Shown here: one piece after another, positions 26,249 to 32,925 of the stretch
Numbering within the stretch: position 1 is the stretch's first letter
Layout of the letters: every line of letters starts with the position of its first letter
Assembly: GCA_964561035.1 (NCBI GenBank)
Contig: CAZLNR010000001.1
Location: forward strand, 62,001 to 126,000
Source: XYD2-FULL-39-9 sp964561035
GTDB lineage: Bacteria; Patescibacteriota; Patescibacteriia; Magasanikbacterales; GWA2-37-8
Direction: 5' to 3'
Length of the DNA: 64,000 nt
Position numbers and translations under genes: made by a program
Notes under the pieces: model-generated
Seen by the model: only the letters and a program-made list of their open reading frames with translations
The model's database searches: none
What the model was told of the DNA's origin: nothing

Positions 26249-27865
26249 TTAGGCGCTAGCTTCTATAGACTCTTCGGTCGGTAATGCCTTCTGTTTAAAG
26301 AGACGGTTGCCAACAGCTTGTTTAATTTGAATAAGTTCAGGGACTTTCAAAAGGTAACATATTACCAAATAAATTGCCAGACCCGCGATTGCAGCTGTTA
26401 CTCCTTGTCCTAAAATGCCCAAAAAATAATTTTGGTTAAAAATTGCAGCTAAAGGTTCTTTGATAAGCTGTACAGTTACCCCCATACAAAGTGCTGCAAT
26501 TGCCATGCGATACAGGGAGGAAAAAATTCGTTCGCCATCTATAGTTTTAGTTATATGTTTTAAAGAAATAAACAATAAAATCATATTTAAAAACGAACCT
26601 ACGGAAAAAGCCAGGGCTAAACCGGCGACACCGAATGGTTTCATAAGCAAGAGCGCCGCAATGATGGTGGTGAGTTCGGAAATAATACCGATTACAAATG
26701 GTGTTTTTGTGTCGGCTAGAGCGTAAAAGGCGCGCGCCAGAATTGGTATCAGGGCTTGGGCGCATAAACTTAAAGCAAAAAACGCCAGAGTGTCGGCGGT
26801 GGTGATGGTTGCGTTCCAGTCAAACTTTCCTGTGCCATAAATAATGCGTACAGTCTGCGCTCTTAGTAGTAAAATAATTATGGATGATGGAATGATTAAA
26901 AATAATGTTTGTCGGATAGTGGAAGAGAGGTGTTTGATAAATTCCTCTTCGTTATTATTTGCAGCCGCAGCGGAAAGCAGGGGAAATACCGCCAAGGCAA
27001 ACGGGATGCCGATAATTCCGATTGGCACAGCTTGAAGATTGTTGGCAAAATTAAAAACAGTGACACTGCCAACAGGCAAAAGTGATGCGAGTATGGTGAT
27101 AATTACCAGGTTGAGCTGGCTGATAGCCAAGCCAAGCGTGCGAGGAATCATTAATCTGCCAACCGTGCGTGTGTATCTGTCTTGTATGTTGATATACCAG
27201 TGCCATCTAAATCCATTTTTGTATGCGCTGTATGTTTGTAAAGAAACATGCAAAAAAGCGCCCAGTACTACGCCCCAAGCCAGCCCAGTAGTGCCAAAAA
27301 GAGGTACAAATATGACAGCTCCGGCAATAATGCCTAGGTTATAAAAAATAGGTGCTAGCGAGTATAAGAAAAAAGCCCGCAGTGATTGCAGGATGCCTCC
27401 AATTACCATGGAAATACCAAGCAATACGGTTGAACCAAACATAATCCGCGTCATTTGCGCCACTAGCTGTTGTGAATCGGCGCTAAAGCCAGGAGCGATT
27501 ATAGGGGCAAAAAAACCGGCAAAAGCGATGCAGATAATACTTAAAATAATAAGCGAAGCAGCAGTTATATTAAGAACATTATTGGCAAGTTTCCATGCTT
27601 CAGTTTTGTCTTCGTTTTGATTGAATAATTTTGTAAAGGTAGGAATAAAACCGGCGCTTAAAGCCCCGATAATAAGCAGGTTATAAATTAGGTCTGGAAT
27701 TTTAAAAGCCGCGTAATAGGCATCCATAGTAGGGCCGGCGCTAAAGTAGTGCGCAAAAATTCTGTCCCGAACCAAACCGGTAATACGGCTTATGAGAGTG
27801 GCGACAGAGATAATGAGTGCGGCACCGGTTACAGATTTTGAACGGCTGTTAAAAAGTTTTATCAT
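26249..27865 (-). CDS. murJ: Lipid II flippase MurJ (MviN)
   Basis: 538 aa of the MOP exporter superfamily with about 14 transmembrane helices. The N-terminal GAALIISVATLISRITGLVR and DAYYAAFKIPDL are characteristic of MurJ. It moves lipid II across the membrane for peptidoglycan assembly, complementing murA in this window. It is the second gene of the minus-strand operon. Confidence 0.94.
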   Translation of the reverse strand: MIKLFNSRSKSVTGAALIISVATLISRITGLVRDRIFAHYFSAGPTMDAYYAAFKIPDLIYNLLIIGALSAGFIPTFTKLFNQNEDKTEAWKLANNVLNITAASLIILSIICIAFAGFFAPIIAPGFSADSQQLVAQMTRIMFGSTVLLGISMVIGGILQSLRAFFLYSLAPIFYNLGIIAGAVIFVPLFGTTGLAWGVVLGAFLHVSLQTYSAYKNGFRWHWYINIQDRYTRTVGRLMIPRTLGLAISQLNLVIITILASLLPVGSVTVFNFANNLQAVPIGIIGIPFALAVFPLLSAAAANNNEEEFIKHLSSTIRQTLFLIIPSSIIILLLRAQTVRIIYGTGKFDWNATITTADTLAFFALSLCAQALIPILARAFYALADTKTPFVIGIISELTTIIAALLLMKPFGVAGLALAFSVGSFLNMILLFISLKHITKTIDGERIFSSLYRMAIAALCMGVTVQLIKEPLAAIFNQNYFLGILGQGVTAAIAGLAIYLVICYLLKVPELIQIKQAVGNRLFKQKALPTEESIEASA

Positions 27866-27871
27866 AATTAT

Positions 27872-28570
27872 TTATGGTGTTTTGCCTGTTTCTGGTGTGG
27901 AGGTTACCGACACGGGTAAGTTGAGGGTAAGAACTGCATATTCGGCTCCTTGCCCTGGTTTTCCTTGCACATATACGGAGCCGCTCGCGTCATTTTTGCG
28001 GAAAGAAAATTGCATTACATTTTCTCCTTCACTTTCTACTTCTATAGTGTAAGATTTTTTCTTAAGCTCTGTTTTGTAGTAGCCGATAATAAAATATGGT
28101 TCAGCATCAAGCTTGCTCCATTCAATTTGCACCGTATCGCGATGATCGCTGACAGGCGCGCTGATCATTTTCCATAAACTGGTAACTGAAGTTATTTTAT
28201 CTGTAGAGTTATCAGCGGCCGTATCTTTGTTCATGCTCAGCAGCAGCGGTGATAAAATTATTTTTGGGAAAATAGCTGCAATTTCTATGCCTCTGTTTTT
28301 ATATTTTCCGGAAATGAAAGTGATTTTTTCAATACTGTCGGGGTCGTATACGGGGATATCAGCAGGAAAATTATCTGGCACGTGAGAGAGGGTGGAAGGG
28401 CCGCTGCCCATGGCTATGCGGATAAAAATTATAATGCCGATAATAAGCAAAAACAAACAGCCGCACCCGGTGAGACAGGCGCGTTTAATGGCGGAAAATG
28501 CCGAATATTTTCTGGTTAATTCGCCAATTGGCGGCTCTACTATTTCTACATTTTCTAAATCGCGTCGCAT
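27872..28570 (-). CDS. Single-pass membrane protein of unknown function
   Basis: 232 aa. A cytoplasmic N-terminus, a transmembrane helix preceded by a Cys-rich stretch (CLTGCGCLFLLIIGIIIFI, about residues 33-51), and an extracytoplasmic beta-rich domain starting FPADIPVYDPDSIEK. No known domain is recognised. It is first in the operon with murJ, 6 bases ahead of it, so a link to the envelope is plausible. It is divergent from the beta-CASP nuclease gene. Confidence 0.75.
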   Translation of the reverse strand: MRRDLENVEIVEPPIGELTRKYSAFSAIKRACLTGCGCLFLLIIGIIIFIRIAMGSGPSTLSHVPDNFPADIPVYDPDSIEKITFISGKYKNRGIEIAAIFPKIILSPLLLSMNKDTAADNSTDKITSVTSLWKMISAPVSDHRDTVQIEWSKLDAEPYFIIGYYKTELKKKSYTIEVESEGENVMQFSFRKNDASGSVYVQGKPGQGAEYAVLTLNLPVSVTSTPETGKTP

Positions 28571-28625
28571 ACATTTTTAGTAAATGTATTGTATCAGAAA
28601 ATTATTTTTTTGGGTAGAGCTTTAT

Positions 28626-28654
28626 TTGTTTGCTTTGATTCTTTTTGTTATACT
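28626..28654 (+). promoter_or_regulatory. Promoter upstream of the beta-CASP nuclease
   Basis: TTGTTT, a 17-bp spacer and TATACT. The expected start is at about 28661, which is exactly an ATG. Confidence 0.72.
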
Positions 28655-28660
28655 GTTTTT

Positions 28661-28687
28661 ATGTTTTCTAACTGCAATATCGTATGA
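28661..28687 (+). CDS. Possible leaderless 8-codon upstream ORF
   Basis: ATG at the predicted transcription start, reading MFSNCNIV, then TGA, which overlaps the next gene's ATG (28684) as ATGA. The arrangement would let ribosomes loading on a leaderless start terminate and re-initiate on the nuclease gene. It could be accidental; only the precise spacing supports it. Confidence 0.35.
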   Translation: MFSNCNIV

Positions 28688-30033
28688 ATATTTCTTTTTA
28701 TGGGGGAGCGGGAGAAGTAACAGGGTCATGCACTATGTTTACAACGGCCGGGCGGCATTTTTTAGTTGATTGCGGCATGTATCAGGGTGGTCGTGAGAAG
28801 GAATCAAAAAATAAAGAGCCTTTGAAGTTTAACCCGGCGCAATTGCAGGCAGTGCTTATCACACACGCTCACTTAGATCATGTGGGCAGGTTGCCGGTTT
28901 TGGTAAAGCAAGGTTATCAAGGTAAATTTTTTGCCACAGCTCCAACCATTGAATTGCTGGAACTTATTTTAGAAGACGCAGCGCAAATTATGGCTCATAA
29001 CCACCGATATGAAGGTGCTGAGATTTTGTATGATTCAGCCGATATCGCAGCGGTTATGGAACGATGTGTAGCAGTGGAATATAACACCTCTGTAGAAATA
29101 GCCTCGGATGTTTCCGCGGTTTTTCATGACGCTGGCCATATTTTTGGTTCATCATTTATAGAAATTCGCGCCGAAGGAAAAAAAGTTGTATTTTCCGGAG
29201 ATGTGGGAAATGTGCGCGTGCCAATTTTACAAGACACGGAAGCATTGCCCTCTGGTATTGATGTATTGGTATGCGAATCAACATATGGCAATCGCATGCA
29301 CGAAGAAATGAAGAACCGCGAAGAAACACTTACCGCTTTAATTTCCACGGCCATTTCTACCGGGGGCGTGCTCATGATCCCGTCTTTTTCTTTGGAGCGA
29401 ACCCAAGAGCTGATTTATGAACTAAACACAATCGTTGACCGCAAACATTTGTTGCCGCGTATACCGATTTTTATAGATAGTCCGCTGGCCATCAGAGCCA
29501 CTCGCGTTTATCTTAAATATACAAAGTATTATGATGCTGAGGCTGCCGGTTTTGTAAAAAATGGTGATGACCTGTTTGATTTTCCGGGGCTCGTTATGAC
29601 CGAAACAAAAGAAGAGTCTAAAAAAATAAATAGTACGCCTGGACCAAAAATTATTATCGCTGGCGCGGGCATGATGACTGGAGGAAGAATTTTGCATCAT
29701 GCCATGCGATATTTATCCGATGAAAGAAATACGCTTTTAATTGTTGGATATCAATCCGAAGGAACATTAGGAAGAAAAATTTTAGAAGGACATTCGCCGG
29801 TGGAAATTATGGGAGAAAGAATTCCAGTGCGCTGCCATGTAAAAGCGATTGGCGCGTTGTCGGCTCATGCGGATCAGGAGAAATTGCTGGCATGGATTGG
29901 CGCAGGCAAACCGAAAAGAGTTATTTTAAATCATGGTGAAGAAAATGTAGCTGGTGTGTTTGCTGGTAAATTACAAAATGAATTAGGGTCTGAAGCAGTG
30001 GTTGCGGAAATGAGGAAAGAAATTGAGGTATAA
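28684..30033 (+). CDS. Metallo-beta-lactamase/beta-CASP RNA-processing nuclease
   Basis: 449 aa of the CPSF73/RNase J-like group. Motif 2 is THAHLDHVGRLP; further metal ligands lie in FHDAGHIFGSS and FSGDVGN. The beta-CASP region has IPSFSLERTQEL, GAGMMTGGRILHH and GYQSEGTLGR, and the RNA-specific C-terminal motif is ALSAHADQEKL. Likely a cytosolic RNA nuclease for maturation or decay. It has its own promoter. Confidence 0.93.
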   Translation: MNISFYGGAGEVTGSCTMFTTAGRHFLVDCGMYQGGREKESKNKEPLKFNPAQLQAVLITHAHLDHVGRLPVLVKQGYQGKFFATAPTIELLELILEDAAQIMAHNHRYEGAEILYDSADIAAVMERCVAVEYNTSVEIASDVSAVFHDAGHIFGSSFIEIRAEGKKVVFSGDVGNVRVPILQDTEALPSGIDVLVCESTYGNRMHEEMKNREETLTALISTAISTGGVLMIPSFSLERTQELIYELNTIVDRKHLLPRIPIFIDSPLAIRATRVYLKYTKYYDAEAAGFVKNGDDLFDFPGLVMTETKEESKKINSTPGPKIIIAGAGMMTGGRILHHAMRYLSDERNTLLIVGYQSEGTLGRKILEGHSPVEIMGERIPVRCHVKAIGALSAHADQEKLLAWIGAGKPKRVILNHGEENVAGVFAGKLQNELGSEAVVAEMRKEIEV

Positions 30034-30065
30034 TTGGAAGTTGTTAGTATTTTTGATTTTTAAAT

Positions 30066-30539
30066 ATGAGAATTATATATATATTAATTAGTTTAGCAAT
30101 TTTCTTTTTAGAAATGGTTGTTTATGAATGGAGTTATCGACTAGGTGAATTTTGGCATGCGCACAAAGCAAGCTATGGAAGCCGGGGAGATCTTTGCGAG
30201 AATGTAGATTCTATTGGTAATTGCCTTGATTTCCCTTGGCACGCGCTTGTTAGTGGAATAGGCCTATTTGCAGTAAAAATAATTGTGCTCATTATATTTT
30301 TAATGGTTCTTCTTAAAAAGAAAAAGATGAGTACGGCGCTGCTTATTGCTTTACCGTATATATTATTAATACTCAGTTTTCATTTTGATTTGCTTCCAAT
30401 CAAAAGATTGGAGAATTTGTCCGACTGGCTAGAGATGGCAAATTTAGGTGGAATTTTGTCAGCGGGCATTTTATTGTTAATTATTTTATTCACTTCAGTC
30501 ATTTACTTTTATGAGAATAATAATACTAATATAAGATAA
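30066..30539 (+). CDS. Polytopic membrane protein of unknown function
   Basis: 157 aa, four hydrophobic segments (about residues 3-22, 55-78, 85-102 and 123-145), with a Cys-containing extracytoplasmic loop after the first (GDLCENVDSIGNCLD), where two cysteines could form a disulfide. A/T-rich compared with neighbours. It sits 32 bases after the nuclease and before a terminator. No family recognised. Confidence 0.7.
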   Translation: MRIIYILISLAIFFLEMVVYEWSYRLGEFWHAHKASYGSRGDLCENVDSIGNCLDFPWHALVSGIGLFAVKIIVLIIFLMVLLKKKKMSTALLIALPYILLILSFHFDLLPIKRLENLSDWLEMANLGGILSAGILLLIILFTSVIYFYENNNTNIR

Positions 30540-30580
30540 GCACCTAATTTTGCTGCGCATTACTAGTTATCAAAGTTTAG

Positions 30581-30609
30581 ATAGCCGACGATCGTTGGCT
30601 ATTTTTTTT
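30581..30609 (+). terminator. Intrinsic terminator
   Basis: ATAGCCGACGATCGTTGGCTAT forms a near-perfect stem followed by eight T. It insulates the mraZ cluster from upstream transcription. Confidence 0.9.
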
Positions 30610-30651
30610 GCTAACTTTAGATGTTAAATAGATGTAATTAATAGATTCTTC

Positions 30652-30660
30652 TGTGGATAA
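30652..30660 (-). promoter_or_regulatory. DnaA-box match upstream of mraZ
   Basis: TGTGGATAA is the reverse complement of the consensus DnaA box TTATCCACA. It is a single site, 17 bases upstream of the mraZ -35. Confidence 0.4.
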
Positions 30661-30671
30661 ATATGGTATAT

Positions 30672-30731
30672 AAGTGTTGACTACTGCAGATAAGTGGTAT
30701 AAAATGGATTGTAGTGGAGTGAAGTGGGGAA
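30672..30731 (+). promoter_or_regulatory. MraZ-box array
   Basis: Ten-base units in exact phase: AAGTGTTGAC (30672), TACTGCAGAT (weak, 30682), AAGTGGTATA (30692), AAATGGATTG (30702), TAGTGGAGTG (30712), AAGTGGGGAA (30722). The shared core AAGTGG/T at 10-bp spacing is the arrangement known for MraZ binding in other bacteria. The units cover the -35, -10 and start region of the mraZ promoter, which predicts autorepression. Confidence 0.85.
30677..30705 (+). promoter_or_regulatory. mraZ promoter
   Basis: TTGACT (30677-30682), a 17-bp spacer, TAAAAT (30700-30705). The start near 30712 gives a leader of about 60 bases. It lies inside the MraZ-box array. Confidence 0.8.
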
Positions 30732-30771
30732 AATGCTTGTCTCTCTAATTTCACAAAACTATTTTCTATCT

Positions 30772-31203
30772 ATGTTCATTGGCGAATATAGCCACAATTT
30801 AGACGATAAGGGCCGTATGGCTGTTCCGGCAAAATTTCGCCGTGATTTAAGCAAAGGGGCGGTTGTTACCCGAGGTTTGGATAATTGTTTGTTTTTATAC
30901 ACCAAAACCGAATGGGAAAAGCTTGCTGAGAAACTGGCAAACTTGCCAATCAGCCAATCCAACACCAGAGCGTTTTCACGCTTAATGTTGGCCGGAGCTA
31001 TGGATGTGGAAATGGATAAGCAGGGTAGAGTAATCTTGCCTGAGTACTTACGCAGTTTTGCGGGTATTAAGAAAAATTTGGTGATCGCAGGTTTGTATAA
31101 TCGGTTAGAAATTTGGGATCAGGAATTGTGGAATACATATAAAAAACAAACTGAAGTTGAAAGTGGAGCAATAGCTGAGAAAATGGGGGAATTGGGAGTT
31201 TAA
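30772..31203 (+). CDS. mraZ: Transcriptional regulator MraZ
   Basis: 143 aa. I chose the ATG at 30772 because MraZ proteins begin MFIGEYSHNLDDKGRM; an upstream GTG at 30724 falls inside the operator. Two AbrB-like SpoVT repeats are visible: the first with DDKGRMAVPAKFR and the second with MDKQGRVILPEYLR. MraZ is the conserved repressor of the dcw cluster and forms ring oligomers on repeated boxes such as those upstream. Confidence 0.96.
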   Translation: MFIGEYSHNLDDKGRMAVPAKFRRDLSKGAVVTRGLDNCLFLYTKTEWEKLAEKLANLPISQSNTRAFSRLMLAGAMDVEMDKQGRVILPEYLRSFAGIKKNLVIAGLYNRLEIWDQELWNTYKKQTEVESGAIAEKMGELGV

Positions 31204-31218
31204 TTATAGATTTACACT

Positions 31219-32121
31219 ATGAAACACGTACCGGTTTTATTAGATGAAACGATCAGTTCTTTACAATTAGCGCCAGGAATGCGAGTTATTGATTGTACTC
31301 TCGGAGATGCGGGGCATAGCGAGGCTATGCTGGAAAAAATTTCTCCAAACGGCATGTTGCTTGGCATTGATGCAGACCCGGAAGCGGTTTTGCGCGCCAA
31401 ACGATTTTTATATCGCTTTGAAGATCGGGCTGTGCTGGTTCGAGAAAATTTTGCGCATATTGCTTCGATTGCTGCTGCGCATAATTTTACAGAAGTGCAG
31501 GGCGTACTTATGGATTTTGGCTGGTCCACGCCGCAGTTTGAAGAACGGGGAAGAGGGTTTAGTTTTCTAACCAATGAGCCGCTTGATATGCGTTATAGTG
31601 CTGGTGAAGGCCAAACCGCTGCGGAGATAGTCAACACTTACTCAGAACATGATCTGTATTTGATTTTTAAAATGTTGGGAGAAGAGCAGTTAAGCGCGGA
31701 AATTGCCGCCGCCATAGTGTTTTATAGAAAAAATAAACAAATTGAAACAACGGGCGAATTAACCGAGATCATTTTATCCCAATATAGAAAGAAATTAAAA
31801 ACAGATAAAGAAGTGCCATGGGTGGGCGGTATTCATCCAGCCACGAAAGTATTCCAAGCGCTGCGCATAGAGGCCAATCAAGAATTGGAAAGCATTAAAA
31901 AAGTTTTGCCCGAAGCGCTGGAGCTATTGGCGCCGCATGGAAGATTGGCTGTTATCACATTTCATTCTTTGGAAGACAGGATTGTAAAACAATATTTTAA
32001 ATCACAAGAAAACAAAAAAATACGATTGGTAAATAAAAAACCGATTGTGGCCGGCGAAGAGGAGTTAAAAAATAATCCTCGCGCCCGCAGTGCCAAATTA
32101 CGAGTTGTAGAAAAAATATAA
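31219..32121 (+). CDS. rsmH: 16S rRNA m4C1402 methyltransferase RsmH (MraW)
   Basis: 300 aa; methylates N4 of C1402 in the ribosomal P site. The family start HVPVLLDETISSL, SAM motif VIDCTLGDAGHSEAML, and the conserved LMDFGWSTPQFEERGRGF (usually DLGVSSxQ) are present. The C-terminal ALRIEANQELESI and ITFHSLEDRIVK complete the family pattern. It lies 15 bases after mraZ. Confidence 0.96.
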   Translation: MKHVPVLLDETISSLQLAPGMRVIDCTLGDAGHSEAMLEKISPNGMLLGIDADPEAVLRAKRFLYRFEDRAVLVRENFAHIASIAAAHNFTEVQGVLMDFGWSTPQFEERGRGFSFLTNEPLDMRYSAGEGQTAAEIVNTYSEHDLYLIFKMLGEEQLSAEIAAAIVFYRKNKQIETTGELTEIILSQYRKKLKTDKEVPWVGGIHPATKVFQALRIEANQELESIKKVLPEALELLAPHGRLAVITFHSLEDRIVKQYFKSQENKKIRLVNKKPIVAGEEELKNNPRARSAKLRVVEKI

Positions 32122-32130
32122 TTTATACAT

Positions 32131-32490
32131 ATGTCTATCAAACGCCAGATTTCACACAAATTACGAACCGTTGCTGTAGCATTTCAGTCTGATTTGCTGC
32201 CCGCTTGGATATTTTCGCCAGTGATGCGCCTGGGCTTATGTGCCATTATAGTATCTTTCGGTGCTGCCTATGTGGTAAATATCACCGCTTCAGCTACAAG
32301 CGGATATCAAATGCGTTTGTTGGAAAAACAAGCCAGCGCTTTGGAGTTGGATGTGCGCAAGCTGGAGGTTGAAATTGCGGACAATACCTCAATGTCCAGT
32401 ATTGCTTCGCGCGTGCAAAAAACTCAAATGACTGAAGTTGCTGATGTTAAATTTTTGGCAGGCACAAACGGCACGGTGGCAAAAAAATAA
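32131..32490 (+). CDS. FtsL-like cell-division protein
   Basis: 119-aa bitopic protein: a basic cytoplasmic N-terminus, one transmembrane helix (about residues 32-50, PVMRLGLCAIIVSFGAAYVV), then a coiled coil (MRLLEKQASALELDVRKLEV). Position directly after mraZ-rsmH is the classic ftsL location, and the architecture fits FtsL/FtsB. Sequence divergence prevents a firm name. No ftsI or mur genes follow; a terminator ends the cluster. Confidence 0.75.
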   Translation: MSIKRQISHKLRTVAVAFQSDLLPAWIFSPVMRLGLCAIIVSFGAAYVVNITASATSGYQMRLLEKQASALELDVRKLEVEIADNTSMSSIASRVQKTQMTEVADVKFLAGTNGTVAKK

Positions 32491-32510
32491 TTTTCCATAT
32501 TATCTTACTT

Positions 32511-32537
32511 AAAAAATCCTCAATATGAGGATTTTTT
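32511..32537 (+). terminator. Intrinsic terminator after the short dcw cluster
   Basis: A 12-bp perfect stem AAAAAATCCTCA / TGAGGATTTTTT with a 3-base loop. Confidence 0.9.
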
Positions 32538-32574
32538 GTTGCGCGCTTATATGGTATACTATATATATCGTTAT

Positions 32575-32925
32575 ATGATGATTCTTATTTTAGAAAAATT
32601 ATTTTTGGAAGCAATACTTGATGTTTTTTATTTTCCGATTTGGTGGTATACCGCCGGTGCGGTTCGTGCCGGCAAACGATGCTTGTTGTGGTTGGCGCGC
32701 GGCAACGAAACTTTGGCTCCAGGCATATGGTTGACGCATATTTTTGTGCCAATGTTTGGGCAATATGATTGGCAGGGCAGAATCGTTAGTTTTTTTATGC
32801 GCTTGGTTCAGATTATTTTTCGCACTGCCGCTTTAGCAGTTTGGCTGGCTTGCTGTTTTTTATTTTTTATGTTGTGGCTGGCACTGCCTTTGTTAGTATT
32901 TTACGGAATTTTATATGGAGTTTAA
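32575..32925 (+). CDS. Membrane protein paired with the Clp-like ATPase
   Basis: 116 aa (start at 32575; an adjacent ATG at 32578 is equally possible). It has an amphipathic N-terminus with FPIWWYTAGAVRAGKR, a cytoplasmic or interfacial loop (ARGNETLAPGIWLTHIFVPMFGQYDW) and one or two C-terminal transmembrane helices (about residues 74-113). An extended -10 (TGG then TATACT, 32552-32560) precedes it. Its end overlaps the Clp-like gene by 11 bases, implying translational coupling and a shared membrane complex. Confidence 0.78.
   Translation: MMILILEKLFLEAILDVFYFPIWWYTAGAVRAGKRCLLWLARGNETLAPGIWLTHIFVPMFGQYDWQGRIVSFFMRLVQIIFRTAALAVWLACCFLFFMLWLALPLLVFYGILYGV

Noticed and set aside
30652..30731. 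Replication origin near mraZ
   Set aside because: Only one DnaA box, no cluster, no dnaA or dnaN gene nearby.
30724..30771. Longer MraZ start at the GTG at 30724
   Set aside because: It lies inside the operator repeats, and the ATG at 30772 gives the family's standard N-terminus.
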